Part shown: positions 44,311 to 54,138 of the stretch, in pieces
Position numbering within the stretch: the stretch's first letter is position 1
How the letters are laid out: every line of letters starts with the position of its first letter
NCBI RefSeq assembly: GCF_000219625.1
Contig: NC_018207.1
Coordinates: 682,001 to 746,000 of the forward strand
Source: Zymoseptoria tritici IPO323
Lineage: Eukaryota > Ascomycota > Dothideomycetes > Mycosphaerellales > Mycosphaerellaceae
Reading direction: 5' to 3'
Length of the DNA stretch: 64,000 nucleotides
Notes under the pieces: model-generated
Databases searched by the model: none
What the model was told of the DNA's origin: nothing
The model's input: only the letters and a program-made list of their open reading frames with translations
Position numbers and translations under genes: made by a program

Positions 44311-45159
44311 ATGGCCAAGAACAAAAAGCAAAGAGTGCACGCTTTACACGCAGACTCCAAGAGCGCTGCTAAAGTCCGGCACGGCAAGTCACCAAACACC
44401 TCGAAGTCCGGCAAACCCAGCAAATCCTCGCAACCACCACCTAAGAAAGCCGAACCGACGATCCCATTCCAAGCCGAAGACCGCATATTACTAGTCGGCG
44501 AGGGAGACTTTTCCTTTGCCAAGTCAATCGTAGAGCACCATGGCTGCTGCGACGTGACCGCAACCTGTTTCGATCGGCAGGAGGAACTCTACGAAAAGTA
44601 CAAACCACAAGCGGAAGAGCACGTCAAGTACCTCGAAGATGAAGGTCAAACAGTCCACTGCGGCATCGACGCCACGAAGCTGGATAAGATCAAAGCGCTG
44701 AAGAAGCAGGGCGGCGGACGCTTCGATGTGATACTCTTCAATTTCCCACACGTCGGTGGGAAGAGCAAGGACGTCAATCGACAGGTACGGTTCAACCAGG
44801 AATTGCTGGTGAAGTTCTTCAACACGGGGATGGAGCTGCTCGCGCCGGAGGGTACGATTGTCGTCACATTGTTTGAGGGCGAGCCGTATACGTTGTGGAA
44901 TGTAAGAGACCTGGGACGGCATACTGGACTGGAGGTGAGGAGGAGCTTTAAATTCATGGCGGAGGCATATCCGGGGTACAGTCATGCGAGGACGTTGGGC
45001 AATATTGAAGGTGGCGGAGGCTGGAAGGGTGAGGACAGGGAGGCGAGGAGTTATGTCTTTCAGAAGAGAGGGCCACAGCCGGCGCAGCCTCACCTGGGTG
45101 TTTCGACGGGAGGGAAGAGGCGGCGTGGGAGTGACAGCGACAGCTCTGATGAGGATTGA
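44311..45159 (+). CDS. BMT5: Bmt5-like 25S rRNA (uridine-N3)-methyltransferase
   Basis: Single exon, 282 residues when started at MAKNKKQR, the form found in yeast Bmt5 homologues; an ATG 33 bases upstream is the alternative. A basic N-terminal tail leads into the SAM-binding Rossmann motif ILLVGEGDFSFAKS (about residues 58-71), then a CFDRQEELYEKY motif (acidic loop) and DVILFNFPHVGGKSKDVNRQ, the signature of the DUF2431/Bmt5 family. The C-terminus has a Gly-rich loop and a Ser/Asp tail (GSDSDSSDED). In yeast Bmt5 makes m3U2634 in 25S rRNA in the nucleolus; the same role is expected. Confidence 0.9.
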   Translation: MAKNKKQRVHALHADSKSAAKVRHGKSPNTSKSGKPSKSSQPPPKKAEPTIPFQAEDRILLVGEGDFSFAKSIVEHHGCCDVTATCFDRQEELYEKYKPQAEEHVKYLEDEGQTVHCGIDATKLDKIKALKKQGGGRFDVILFNFPHVGGKSKDVNRQVRFNQELLVKFFNTGMELLAPEGTIVVTLFEGEPYTLWNVRDLGRHTGLEVRRSFKFMAEAYPGYSHARTLGNIEGGGGWKGEDREARSYVFQKRGPQPAQPHLGVSTGGKRRRGSDSDSSDED

Positions 45160-46893
45160 AGCTGTGCAGGATTATTCACACAAGAAATGGAACACGACGA
45201 CATTCATTTCGAGATTGTTGAAGCCGGGCTTACGGCTCTCGAGGAGCTCGATCGTTATGCCATGGAGCAAAGGCTCTATCACAACTCCACCACGGATGCA
45301 TCACTTCCGTCGGACCCGGACCTTACGACTGGGCTGAAGTGCCGAACCACACTGGATGCCGAACCAGACTGGACTGGCATTGCACGGCGACACATCCGCG
45401 GTGCTCGTTATCAAGGTACCGCGAAGAGGCAAGAAGTTGGCGAGCATCCATGAAGGCAGCCGAATCACTTCCCACAGCATCCGCAAACACTCGCCAACGC
45501 ATGCTACGTCTTCCTCGTCCTCCCGCTTTGATGCCGACCGCTTCGTACGCATACCTCAGGCCGATTGGCCGGCGCCGTGAAGCCGCTCTTGTACAACCTT
45601 CGGGAGCGCCTCTGCATGTTCAAGAAGCTCGATTCTCGATCTCACGTCCTGAACTACATTTCTGGCTGCTGAGTCTTTCTCACATCTCAGCTGAAGCGGA
45701 CAAGGACGTTAGACCAAGGTGTCGACTAGACTGATCCTTCGAAACGTCATGTTATACCTCCAAAGATAACATGAAATGACATTGATGCATTCTTCGGAAA
45801 TCGGCATACAGCCTGATCGCAAACGCACATCTCCGAAGAATACAACGCAACGTCACGTATGTCCTCGGCCGAATCGGTTCAACGGTACACAGCCACCACC
45901 ATCACGCGCAGATGGCCACGCGAGGCGTTTCATGCCGTTTCATTGTAGGTTGTGGTGATCTGCAGCACGAGTCGTGCGTTCGTTTGCATACCAAGCAGCC
46001 AAGCTTTAATGGCACAACGGTCGGTTGGACCTGTCAATCTGATCAAACACGATCTTCGAAGAAGCATTACGGAAGCGATCTATAAACAATACGGAAGAGC
46101 CGGTCTCGTATTCGTAAGATGCGCCAAAAGGCCAGGACCAGGACGTCGGCTACGACTGTCTTACCATATGCGCAAGGGTTCGTCCATCGGCACCTCGTCG
46201 GATTTGAGTGATGATGAATACGACATCGAAAACACCTGTCAGCAAGTGCAAGCGAGCAAGGTCATTGCGATCACCGCAACGTACAACAACTCCTGTATAT
46301 CTTTACATTTCGGAAGATCTCCAGACCCTTGTCCCATCCGTGTTCACAATCTTGTTGCTCACGCTAAGCTGCATGTCAGCAGAACCAGAGATTCAAGGCC
46401 TAGGCTGGCATGGTTTGGCAACGATCCCAATCGAAGGGTCAGGGATGGAGATTTGTTCAAATTTCCAACCCATGTCCACTGCCGGTTCCCAGCCACACTG
46501 TTCAAGAAATGCTTGCGCGTACGGCGATGCGATAGAGGAGCAATGTTTTGTAAATCGGAAATTGATAACGTGAACTGTATACTCATCGATCTCTCGCCGA
46601 TGATGAAGAGCTGGCCTGGTCGTGAAGTCGTCGCAACGAGAAAAATGAAATAAATGCATGTTTTTTGGTAGTCTCTTCCTCTGATCTCTTGCTCAATGTA
46701 AAGTCTCTCTGCACAATTTGTGAATGGAAAAGGAAACCGCCCTCGCCCTGGATTCTTTTGTCGCAACGAGGAATTGATGACAGAGAAGCTGGGACAAGAA
46801 GAGGTCAAAAAGGTGTTGTCTGCCGTCCGATTAAAGTACTAAAGATTATCCGCTCTGTGGATCTTTGCATTCCTTGTTCCATTTCCATCCCAT
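45160..46893. other. Intergenic, 1.7 kb
   Basis: Contains several ORFs of 60-230 codons (for example 45187..45453 and 45952..46653) without recognisable similarity. A CTAG-ending intron is conceivable in 46200-46600, but no model could be defended. Confidence 0.4.
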
Positions 46894-48921
46894 CTAATAC
46901 GAAGGCGGCGAGAGTGACTCGTTCGCACCTCCTGGTTTGCCCGATGTGACATCCAGTAGAGGTACAAAGTCGGAGAAGATTGGGAGCTCCTCACTGCTGG
47001 CCGGTGGCTGGTAGGTGGTCGTGACGACCTCGAAGACGAAGCCTGGGAGGGTGGCTGGGTCGATGTTCTCTCCTTTGGGACCGCAGATTCTCCACTTCAG
47101 GTTCATTCCCAGGAATGGCACGACGAGAGCTTCTGCCAGGTTGGAGAGGAGGCCGCCTTGAGTGTTGACGGACGATTGCAGGGCCCGCGTGAGAGGGATC
47201 GAGCCACTGATGACCACCGGACTGTCTTCCATGCCTTCCTTGGCCAAGACGCCCATTGTACCGATGAGGTTGTTCGCGAAGATCCACTGCGTGGGGTCCT
47301 CGATGGTTGGATCTCCGTTGAAGCAGAAGATCTGATAGGAACCTCCCAGAACGTAGCGAGGTGTTTGGATGTTGGCGGCGTACTGGAAGTGGCTACCGTT
47401 GGCGGCCGCGAAGGGGTTGCCGGAGAGCACATCGCTGACGGTGCCGCTGATGGTTCCGCTAACAGTAGCAGTGACACCGCCTACGAGGCCACCGACAGCA
47501 CCGCCGGCTGGTGCAGCATTATTAGGAGTAGCAGCGTTGGAAGTATCGCTGTTGGCACTCTTGTCTGCTGAGTTGCTGGGAGTTCCGCCGATGCCCTGGA
47601 GAATGCTACCGACCTGAGGCGCGGCATCACGCTTGCGGTTCGCGGCATTGGGGCCGTAAAGTCTGTTGACTGCCGCGATAACGCCGTTGCGGCCACCCGC
47701 AATCTCCGGATAAGTGTAGCGGAATGTGTTGGCCCAGTCACGGACCGAGTTGCTCGTCCAGAAGTTTCCTCTGGTGTCGCGGTAGAATGGCATCAATGGC
47801 GAGTTCTCGTCCTGTGTAGAGCCCTGCGGGATTGTCCACGTGCTGTGTGGAGCCACTTGGGAGCCTCCGTACGCGTTGGGGTTGATCATCTGCCAGAGGG
47901 CGAATATGCGGTCGACCATGGCGTGGTGTACCCAGAACATGGGGTCGTGAGCAGCCAACGGGAGGTATGTCATATGTCCACCAGAGAATCCGTTACCTCC
48001 CGGGCCACCGGCAGTTATGTGGATAAGGTTGTGGAGGTCTTCCAGGCTGGTCGAGCATTGCCTCGAGCTAGCGCGAGAGTCGTCGTTGCTGAAGTCTGGG
48101 TAGCTGGAGCACTGCGTGAGAAGGCTGTAGACCTGGTCTGCAAGACTCTGGTGAACCTGGCTAAAGGCAAGGCCGCATTGTTGGTTGTTGCTGACGGCGT
48201 TGACGCTGTTGTCCCTCGGCCAGCGGTAGGTTCGTCGCCATGTAAGGAAGGGGGTGTATACCAGACCGCTGGTGTCCGTAAATTCGTAGCGGAAGAGAGG
48301 ATTGTCGATCGTCCGTCGGCCGTTTGGTGTGTCGACCGTCACGGAGAAGTCGCTGAGCATACGCGGTAGCGCCGGACGGCCGTTTGAGGTAGGCATCGCC
48401 CAGTCCCAGTATGGAAAGCGAATCCTGTTGGCCGCATCGACATACTTTCGTCTTCTCGAGGCTGGAAAGGAGTTGGCAACGTTCTTAGCGATCTTGATGA
48501 ATTCCTGCTCGAAGAGAGCGGTGTAGACACGGTGCCAGGCGGGAAAGAGTATCGAGTCGTGTGTGCAGTATCCATCAGTACCGCCGCATGAGCTGCACTG
48601 CCCGACACCGTTGTAGTTCGTCCTGGGCACACCGTGAATGGACGAAATGCCAAAGTATGAGGTCGAGCTGCCCTGTGACTGTTTTTTGAATCGGTCCATT
48701 GCGAGAATGAAGAGCGTCCACTGTTCCGGTCTTTTCGCCTTCAGATCACGCATCTCAAATCGGGGTTCAATGTTTCCTGGCGGGCCGGTGACCACGACAA
48801 TGCCAGATTGGCGTTCCACCAAATTGCTGTGGTCTTCATGGTCCAAAGGAGCAGCCAGCACGGAAGTGCAGGCCAAAGAAAGCAAAGAAACAACGGAAAG
48901 GAGCTTCATATCGAGCAGCAT
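46894..48921 (-). CDS. Secreted long-form tyrosinase (type-3 copper)
   Basis: Single exon, 675 residues from 48921, or 671 from the second ATG (48909), which gives a cleaner signal peptide. CuA ligands are His96, His121 and His130 (SSIHG, YCTHDS, PAWHR); Cys119 sits two residues before His121, as in the Cys-His thioether bridge of fungal tyrosinases. CuB ligands are His297 and His301 (HNLIH) plus the FWVHHAMVDR motif near 332. After the catalytic domain comes NRKRDAAP (about 430), a Kex2-like site, then a Ser/Ala/Gly linker and a C-terminal domain, fitting the proenzyme layout in which the tail shields the active site. Reaction: oxidation of monophenols and diphenols to quinones. Ustiloxin clusters include a tyrosinase homologue, but this gene is about 33 kb from the precursor. 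Confidence 0.93.
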   Translation of the reverse strand: MLLDMKLLSVVSLLSLACTSVLAAPLDHEDHSNLVERQSGIVVVTGPPGNIEPRFEMRDLKAKRPEQWTLFILAMDRFKKQSQGSSTSYFGISSIHGVPRTNYNGVGQCSSCGGTDGYCTHDSILFPAWHRVYTALFEQEFIKIAKNVANSFPASRRRKYVDAANRIRFPYWDWAMPTSNGRPALPRMLSDFSVTVDTPNGRRTIDNPLFRYEFTDTSGLVYTPFLTWRRTYRWPRDNSVNAVSNNQQCGLAFSQVHQSLADQVYSLLTQCSSYPDFSNDDSRASSRQCSTSLEDLHNLIHITAGGPGGNGFSGGHMTYLPLAAHDPMFWVHHAMVDRIFALWQMINPNAYGGSQVAPHSTWTIPQGSTQDENSPLMPFYRDTRGNFWTSNSVRDWANTFRYTYPEIAGGRNGVIAAVNRLYGPNAANRKRDAAPQVGSILQGIGGTPSNSADKSANSDTSNAATPNNAAPAGGAVGGLVGGVTATVSGTISGTVSDVLSGNPFAAANGSHFQYAANIQTPRYVLGGSYQIFCFNGDPTIEDPTQWIFANNLIGTMGVLAKEGMEDSPVVISGSIPLTRALQSSVNTQGGLLSNLAEALVVPFLGMNLKWRICGPKGENIDPATLPGFVFEVVTTTYQPPASSEELPIFSDFVPLLDVTSGKPGGANESLSPPSY

Positions 48922-51120
48922 GAGCGAGTGGTGCTGCTGGTAGAACGAATGTAAACGTGCTCAAAGTGGAGCACACATGAACAGAAGCCTGAGAGTGAGA
49001 AGAGTCGCCAGAGGCACAAGAGGGCAGGGTGTTTTGTAGAAAAGGAAGGTGTTGGAAGGAAGAGAGACCAATTCGGGATGCGCCCTCACGGTTGGAGTCA
49101 AACGGTGCACAGGGCACATCTCACGAGAAGTCTCGCTTCGAATGGGAGAGATAGCCAGTGGCGCTGCGACGGTTGTCAGGTTGCCCATGCAGCTGCCATG
49201 GGGTGTCCCTGGTCGTGCTCGGCGGCCCATGTTTGAAGCAGTATAGGGGAAATTTGAAAAGATCGCGGCTTCGGTATCGGATGGGGCCATTGTGTTTCGA
49301 GTCCGGTGACGTCGGCATCTTCTCGCTCGAACTTCCATTATTCATTGATGATGAGGAGCTTTTCACGTCAAAGTGTCGTTTCCCGCTCTGACAGGCCTCT
49401 GTCGTGTCTCGCGGCGCGAGGTTTACGCGGGTGCGAATAGATGTCCAGGTCAAGGGGTGTGTAGGCTTCTATTGGTGGGAGATGACAGCGGTACCTGTTC
49501 ATCCAGGACCGACCTGCCAGGAAAGCCTTGTGCTCGCGCGCCAGCCTCCACCAAGTCTTGCCCTGTGCCCACGTCCCGTCACGTTTGGTGTTTGACTCTC
49601 CTGGTGGAAGCAAATTGCGGTGGTAGACGTCTCATGCGGCTCAGCGCTGTTTCAGAGTCGTCTGACGTCGTCACTGGCGCGCGCGTGGCAGTGATTTGAC
49701 TATTATTAATCCGAGATCATGAGAGATGTCTGCCGATACATACTCGCGACGATTCCTCACAGCGTCCAATACCTCATACAGTTCGATCGGCCGCGGCGAC
49801 GTATTGTCTTCGGCGATCTGAGTTCTCGGCGCCGAGAATGCCGTTCTACCAGGTACGGTACTGCAGGATTCAGACTGAAAATAGCTGCAGCTCATTGCGG
49901 AGAGCCTCGGAGCGGATGTCGGTCACATTCTGCAAAAGCTCTTGCACCTCGTGCAGCTGTTCTATGGGGCGATTGTTGTCGGAAAAGCATGGAGCAGGTG
50001 TCATCGTGTTGAGCGGTCATCAAGTTGGCAACAACGTGTCCCGTTCGCAAGCGGCTGCCCTTGTTTTACTAGTCGTCGACAAGTGCCGTAGAATTAGACC
50101 TACCCAAAGACATCCACAACTGAAGAAACGCGACCTTGCTAACTGGCGGAGCTCCTCTCACTTTTCCCCGTCAAATGCGTCAGGCACAGCAAGCGCCAGC
50201 GTTTGTTTTTCACAACATGGCGCCGGGTTCGTGGATGAAATCATGACAGACCCTGTGTTCCATCTTGACCGTCCGCTCAGACCTGTCATGCCACCGCGTG
50301 GCGAAATCATGAACTAGAAGTCCACTCTTCGTCGTCGGCGGACATCCCGCAGTCTTCGGCCGTGTCCCGCAGGATGCTCGTAAGGTTTCTTCACACGAAT
50401 CACCCGATGATGCCGAAATTGTGTTGAGCAACAGAGCAGGGACTGCAATACGAAGCACGACGAAGCCCTGGTCAATCCAAATCTCGATTTGGGGGTCATC
50501 CGAGTGACATGCGATGTAAGCGGAACGCCGAACTGCAGCATCGGAGACTTATACTATGCGGTATTGCCCTCATGACGCTGATTCTGATTGGAGGCAAAAA
50601 CATTGAGAGTTCGTCGAGCAAAAGTACAACGATCAACCATGAATCGGTGAGACGGGAAACGGCAAAAAGATGTCGCTTCTGTGGATCGAACTGAAGACAA
50701 TGTTAATGGATGCTCGCGCGCAGAGGCGAGTCAAGGTTACTCACCACAGTACCTCCAGATACCGCACAGGTGCTTGACCGAAGTGAACTTCAGTCTGGCG
50801 CTCTCCCAAGTGAGCTAAAGCGACTTTCACTCGACGTCCGAAGACAGGCAAAGCGATGGCGCCGCGCAATTTTGACCGTATATGATGATCACCATCTGTC
50901 TCGGCCGAACTTCGCTTTGGGCCAAAACACTATGCACAACCTTTCTTCGATGGACTCTGGAAATCGTCTGCGAACGACACCGAATCGCGCTTATTAGGTA
51001 CGACTTGGCTCATCTCCATCTATTGGGCAGATCAGGGGAGTCGTTCCAATGTCGCTTGACAGAAATTCACTCGCAATGGAGGGCATGTACCATTTCAAGT
51101 ACGTACCACTCTACGTCGAC
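48922..51120. other. Intergenic, 2.2 kb
   Basis: Many overlapping short ORFs on both strands, none recognised. It holds the tyrosinase promoter and the 3' flank of the alcohol dehydrogenase gene. Confidence 0.4.
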
Positions 51121-52206
51121 TTAATCCTCGCTCGACCAGTCCGGCATTAACACTTTCCTCCCTCGGATTTTGCCATTGTCCAAGTCCTCCAAGACCTGCG
51201 GCAGATCATTGATCGAGCCCAGCTCAATCTCGGGCGTCACGGCTCCCTTCGCAACTAACTCCAGGCACTCCTTCAATCCATCCACAGTTCCACAGAACGT
51301 TCCCTTGATCGTTATGACATTGGAGATCATCACTACCGGCAGAACGGCCACTTGTTCGCTCAATGCTCCCACCAGCACAATCGTCCCTGTGGGCTTGACC
51401 GTGAGCTGTGCATTCAGAACCGTCTCGGAATGACCGACGAAATCCACGACAGTGTCCACAACCACGCCTTGCTCGGCCAGGACTTCATATATCGGCCTCG
51501 ATGCAGGACCCGCCGTGCAAAAAGCATCTTCACGCGGAATCCCTAACTTGACCGCCGTATCCACAGCATCCTGTCGATTATCACAAACAATAATCCGCTT
51601 CACCCCGAAATGCTTCGCAACTTGAACACCATTCAATCCCAACCCTCCCAGACCAAAGATCGCAATCGTCTCATCCGGCTTGACGTTCGCAGTATGCTTG
51701 ACCGCATGATACGCCGTGAGCAACGCATCCGGCGAAATCGCCGCGTCCTGGATCCTCACACCATCCGGGATCTTCACCGCAGCATCGGCTCGACAAGCAA
51801 CATACTCCGCAAAGAACCCATCCCGTCCGAGACCATAGCCACCATTTCCCGGCTCTCGACAAGCTTGCGACCAGCCGTTGTTGCAAGGGATGCAGTCGTG
51901 GCAGCCGGGAACGCAGTGGATTGCCACGCGGTCGCCGATGTTGAAGAGGTCTTTAGACACCTCCGAGCCGAGTGCTACGATTTCTCCGGCACCTTCGTGG
52001 CCTAGTGTGAATTCTTGGGACCATGTTGGAGGTAGTTCCGAGCGGTCGCGGATGAGACAGTCGCTGTGGCAGACGCCCATTGCTAGGAGTTTGACGAGGA
52101 GGCCGTTGGGGGTGGGTTGTGGAACTGGTATTCTGCGGCGGACGATGGGCGGTTTGTCGGCGTAGCTCATTCGCCATGCATTCATTGTGTCGGGTAGAGA
52201 TGACAT
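51121..52206 (-). CDS. Zinc-dependent alcohol dehydrogenase (MDR family)
   Basis: Single exon, 361 residues from the ATG at 52206; the frame continues upstream but only with TTG. Catalytic zinc ligands lie in GVCHSDC and in the GHEGAGEI motif. Structural-zinc cysteines are spaced as CHDCIPCNNGWSQAC, a four-Cys lobe. The NAD(P)-binding fold starts with IFGLGGLGLNG. The sequence resembles fungal ADH1/propanol-preferring-type enzymes and the Zn-ADH genes found near metabolite clusters. The substrate cannot be told from sequence. No signal peptide; cytosolic. No sign of decay. Confidence 0.9.
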   Translation of the reverse strand: MSSLPDTMNAWRMSYADKPPIVRRRIPVPQPTPNGLLVKLLAMGVCHSDCLIRDRSELPPTWSQEFTLGHEGAGEIVALGSEVSKDLFNIGDRVAIHCVPGCHDCIPCNNGWSQACREPGNGGYGLGRDGFFAEYVACRADAAVKIPDGVRIQDAAISPDALLTAYHAVKHTANVKPDETIAIFGLGGLGLNGVQVAKHFGVKRIIVCDNRQDAVDTAVKLGIPREDAFCTAGPASRPIYEVLAEQGVVVDTVVDFVGHSETVLNAQLTVKPTGTIVLVGALSEQVAVLPVVMISNVITIKGTFCGTVDGLKECLELVAKGAVTPEIELGSINDLPQVLEDLDNGKIRGRKVLMPDWSSED

Positions 52207-52817
52207 CTTGATCGAACTTTGTGTCTTTTGAGAGATCAATTTCGGTATGTCTCGTTGGTGAGGATGTCGACTTGGTTACTGAAGTCCTGTTGGAGCCCTC
52301 GATTCTCCTGGATTGCCTGAACGCTTTCCAATCTCGATGGCCGATGTTGCGACTCCAGATATCTACCTCCTGTTGAATGTGAGTAAAAGGTTTCGAACAT
52401 CTCCGCATTCTGCGGCAAATGTACCGAGGTTATATAGTAGGCATCTCGATTGTGGATCTCTCTGAGTCGATGCATGCATGTCGTGTCTCAGCTAGCTTCA
52501 TCTATGGAAGTATGCAGTTCAGTGCAGAGAAGGAGTGCTCTCTCGTAAGAGCTGACAACATGCTCGGAAAGTCAAAGATCGCATCTCACCGTCATTCCTG
52601 GCAATCACTGAAGTGCTCGTTGGACATAGTCAGATCTGGCGCCTCGACTGGGCGCCATGTCGAATTCTCGCTAATATGAGTAGGCGAAATTTAGTCACCT
52701 TTAGTCCTTCTCGAACTATGCCGTCTGGTTCCGAACACTTCTCAGTCCTCGAACACACACGCTACCGCTCAGTCTGCTGTATCTCCGCAGACCAAGCAGG
52801 CTTTTTCCGTCTCACCT
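52207..52817. other. Intergenic
   Basis: Contains the promoter of the alcohol dehydrogenase and the 3' end of eIF3f. An apparent continuous frame into 52762 is the unspliced reading of eIF3f. Nothing else seen. Confidence 0.5.
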
Positions 52818-53943
52818 CTACTGGTCGCCGCCGCGCCGACCGCCGCGGCCGGCTCCTGAGCGTTGGTTGTTGTCGCGTCCACCTCGCTGGCCTGAGCCTC
52901 CCTTTCCGCCACTCTCTCCGTCCTTTCCGTCCGTCTTGCCGTCCTTCTCGCCTGCGTTGCCACCTTCGGGTCCCATTGTCAGTGCTGCGGTCGCCAGTCT
53001 GTTTGAGAGATCGATTTGTGTGCGGATGGTGTTGGAGAGGTATGAAACGAGCAGGACATCTTGGATGTGGTTGTTGCTGGGAATGGTCAGTATATTGGCA
53101 AACATCGCAGCACATGTCGAATTGAACGTACAAGTCCTTCTCGATATCCTCAGCATCGACCTTTGGTGCCAGGCTGAGGGTGTTCATCAAGAATTGGCCG
53201 AGTGCTGAGCTGGGCTCGACTTCCTCCTCCAGCACATTTGACACGTAGTTGCTCACGCGATCGAGCATGTCCAAGACCTGCTCCACTGCGCGCTCCAGAG
53301 TCTCGATGTCGGTTTGCAGAAGCTGTGACCGATCCTCCTTGTCCCTCGCACCAGCAATCAATTCCAACCCACTCTTCTCCGCATCGCCGTACTTGATTTC
53401 ATGTGGGACCGGAATGAACAGACACGAATCCGCCGCGCGCTCTGCTGTGACTCCAATGGGCGCACTAATGTACGTCTCCGCCTTGACGTCCTGACCAGCG
53501 ACGGTGGAGACTGTGAGATGGACAGCTGGGTGAGGGAACGTGCCCTCGCCTTGTTGACCGTAGAAGTTTTGAATGAGAGCGGAAAATGTGTTGAGTTCGC
53601 TGCTGGTCGCATACCATCCGAGCAGCACTTCCTTGGGCGAGGCTTTCAGGTGGAGTTCGAGCATGCGCTTTTGGTAGTCCATGTCCACCTCGACTTGCTC
53701 GTCGGTCTCGGTGTGGGGAACCGCGTAGCAATTGCGAATCTCGACTTCGGTGCCATCTTCTGACCGCACACCAAGAAGTGTTCCAATTACGCGTTCTTGC
53801 TCGGCGGGTCGGCGGGATGCGTGATCGAGGATGGAGAAAAGAGCCTGCGGTTGAACAGTCACGGTGACCGGAGCGGTGGATTGTTGGGTTGAGATAGCCG
53901 CTGGAGCCAGCGGTCTGGCGAGGTGGAGAAAGTTGTCGCCCAT
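52818..53943 (-). CDS. eIF3f: Translation initiation factor eIF3 subunit F
   Basis: Exons 53132..53943 and 52818..53076 give 356 residues; the 55-nt intron starts GTACGT and ends with CTGAC-CCAG. The MPN domain covers about residues 25-160: [18 protein letters not shown], then [12 protein letters not shown] and [10 protein letters not shown], and [15 protein letters not shown]. The metal-binding HxH...D triad of active JAMM proteases is absent, as expected for eIF3f. The C-terminal helical domain contains [15 protein letters not shown] and [17 protein letters not shown], followed by a Gly/Arg/Lys-rich tail ([11 protein letters not shown] and more) that is longer than in yeast-type relatives. 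It is a structural subunit of the eIF3 complex in the cytosol. Confidence 0.95.
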
Positions 53944-54138
53944 CTTCGCGTTGCGTTCGACTCGTCCAGTATACGCTCCGGGCAGATTGTGAGGAGGGGT
54001 GGTGGTGATGGCAGGTGCGAAGTCTCAGGCTTGGCAGGCGAAATTTGGAAGTTCCAATCGATAGGACGGGTCGGACCGCTGAATTTATTGAGAAGAAGTC
54101 AGGCATGTGAAAGTTTGCGACAACTACATTTTCACAGC
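53944..54138. promoter_or_regulatory. Compact bidirectional promoter, eIF3f / UTP25
   Basis: Only 195 bp separates the two divergent start codons of a translation-initiation and a ribosome-biogenesis gene. Shared regulation is plausible. No specific site was assigned. Confidence 0.6.

Noticed and set aside
45187..45453. Short plus-strand ORF with a possible +1 continuation to 45580
   Set aside because: The two frames cannot be joined by a GT-AG intron and no family is recognised.
46208..46573. Possible small secreted protein with late hydrophobic stretch
   Set aside because: The hydrophobic segment is not N-terminal and no intron model gives a proper signal peptide.
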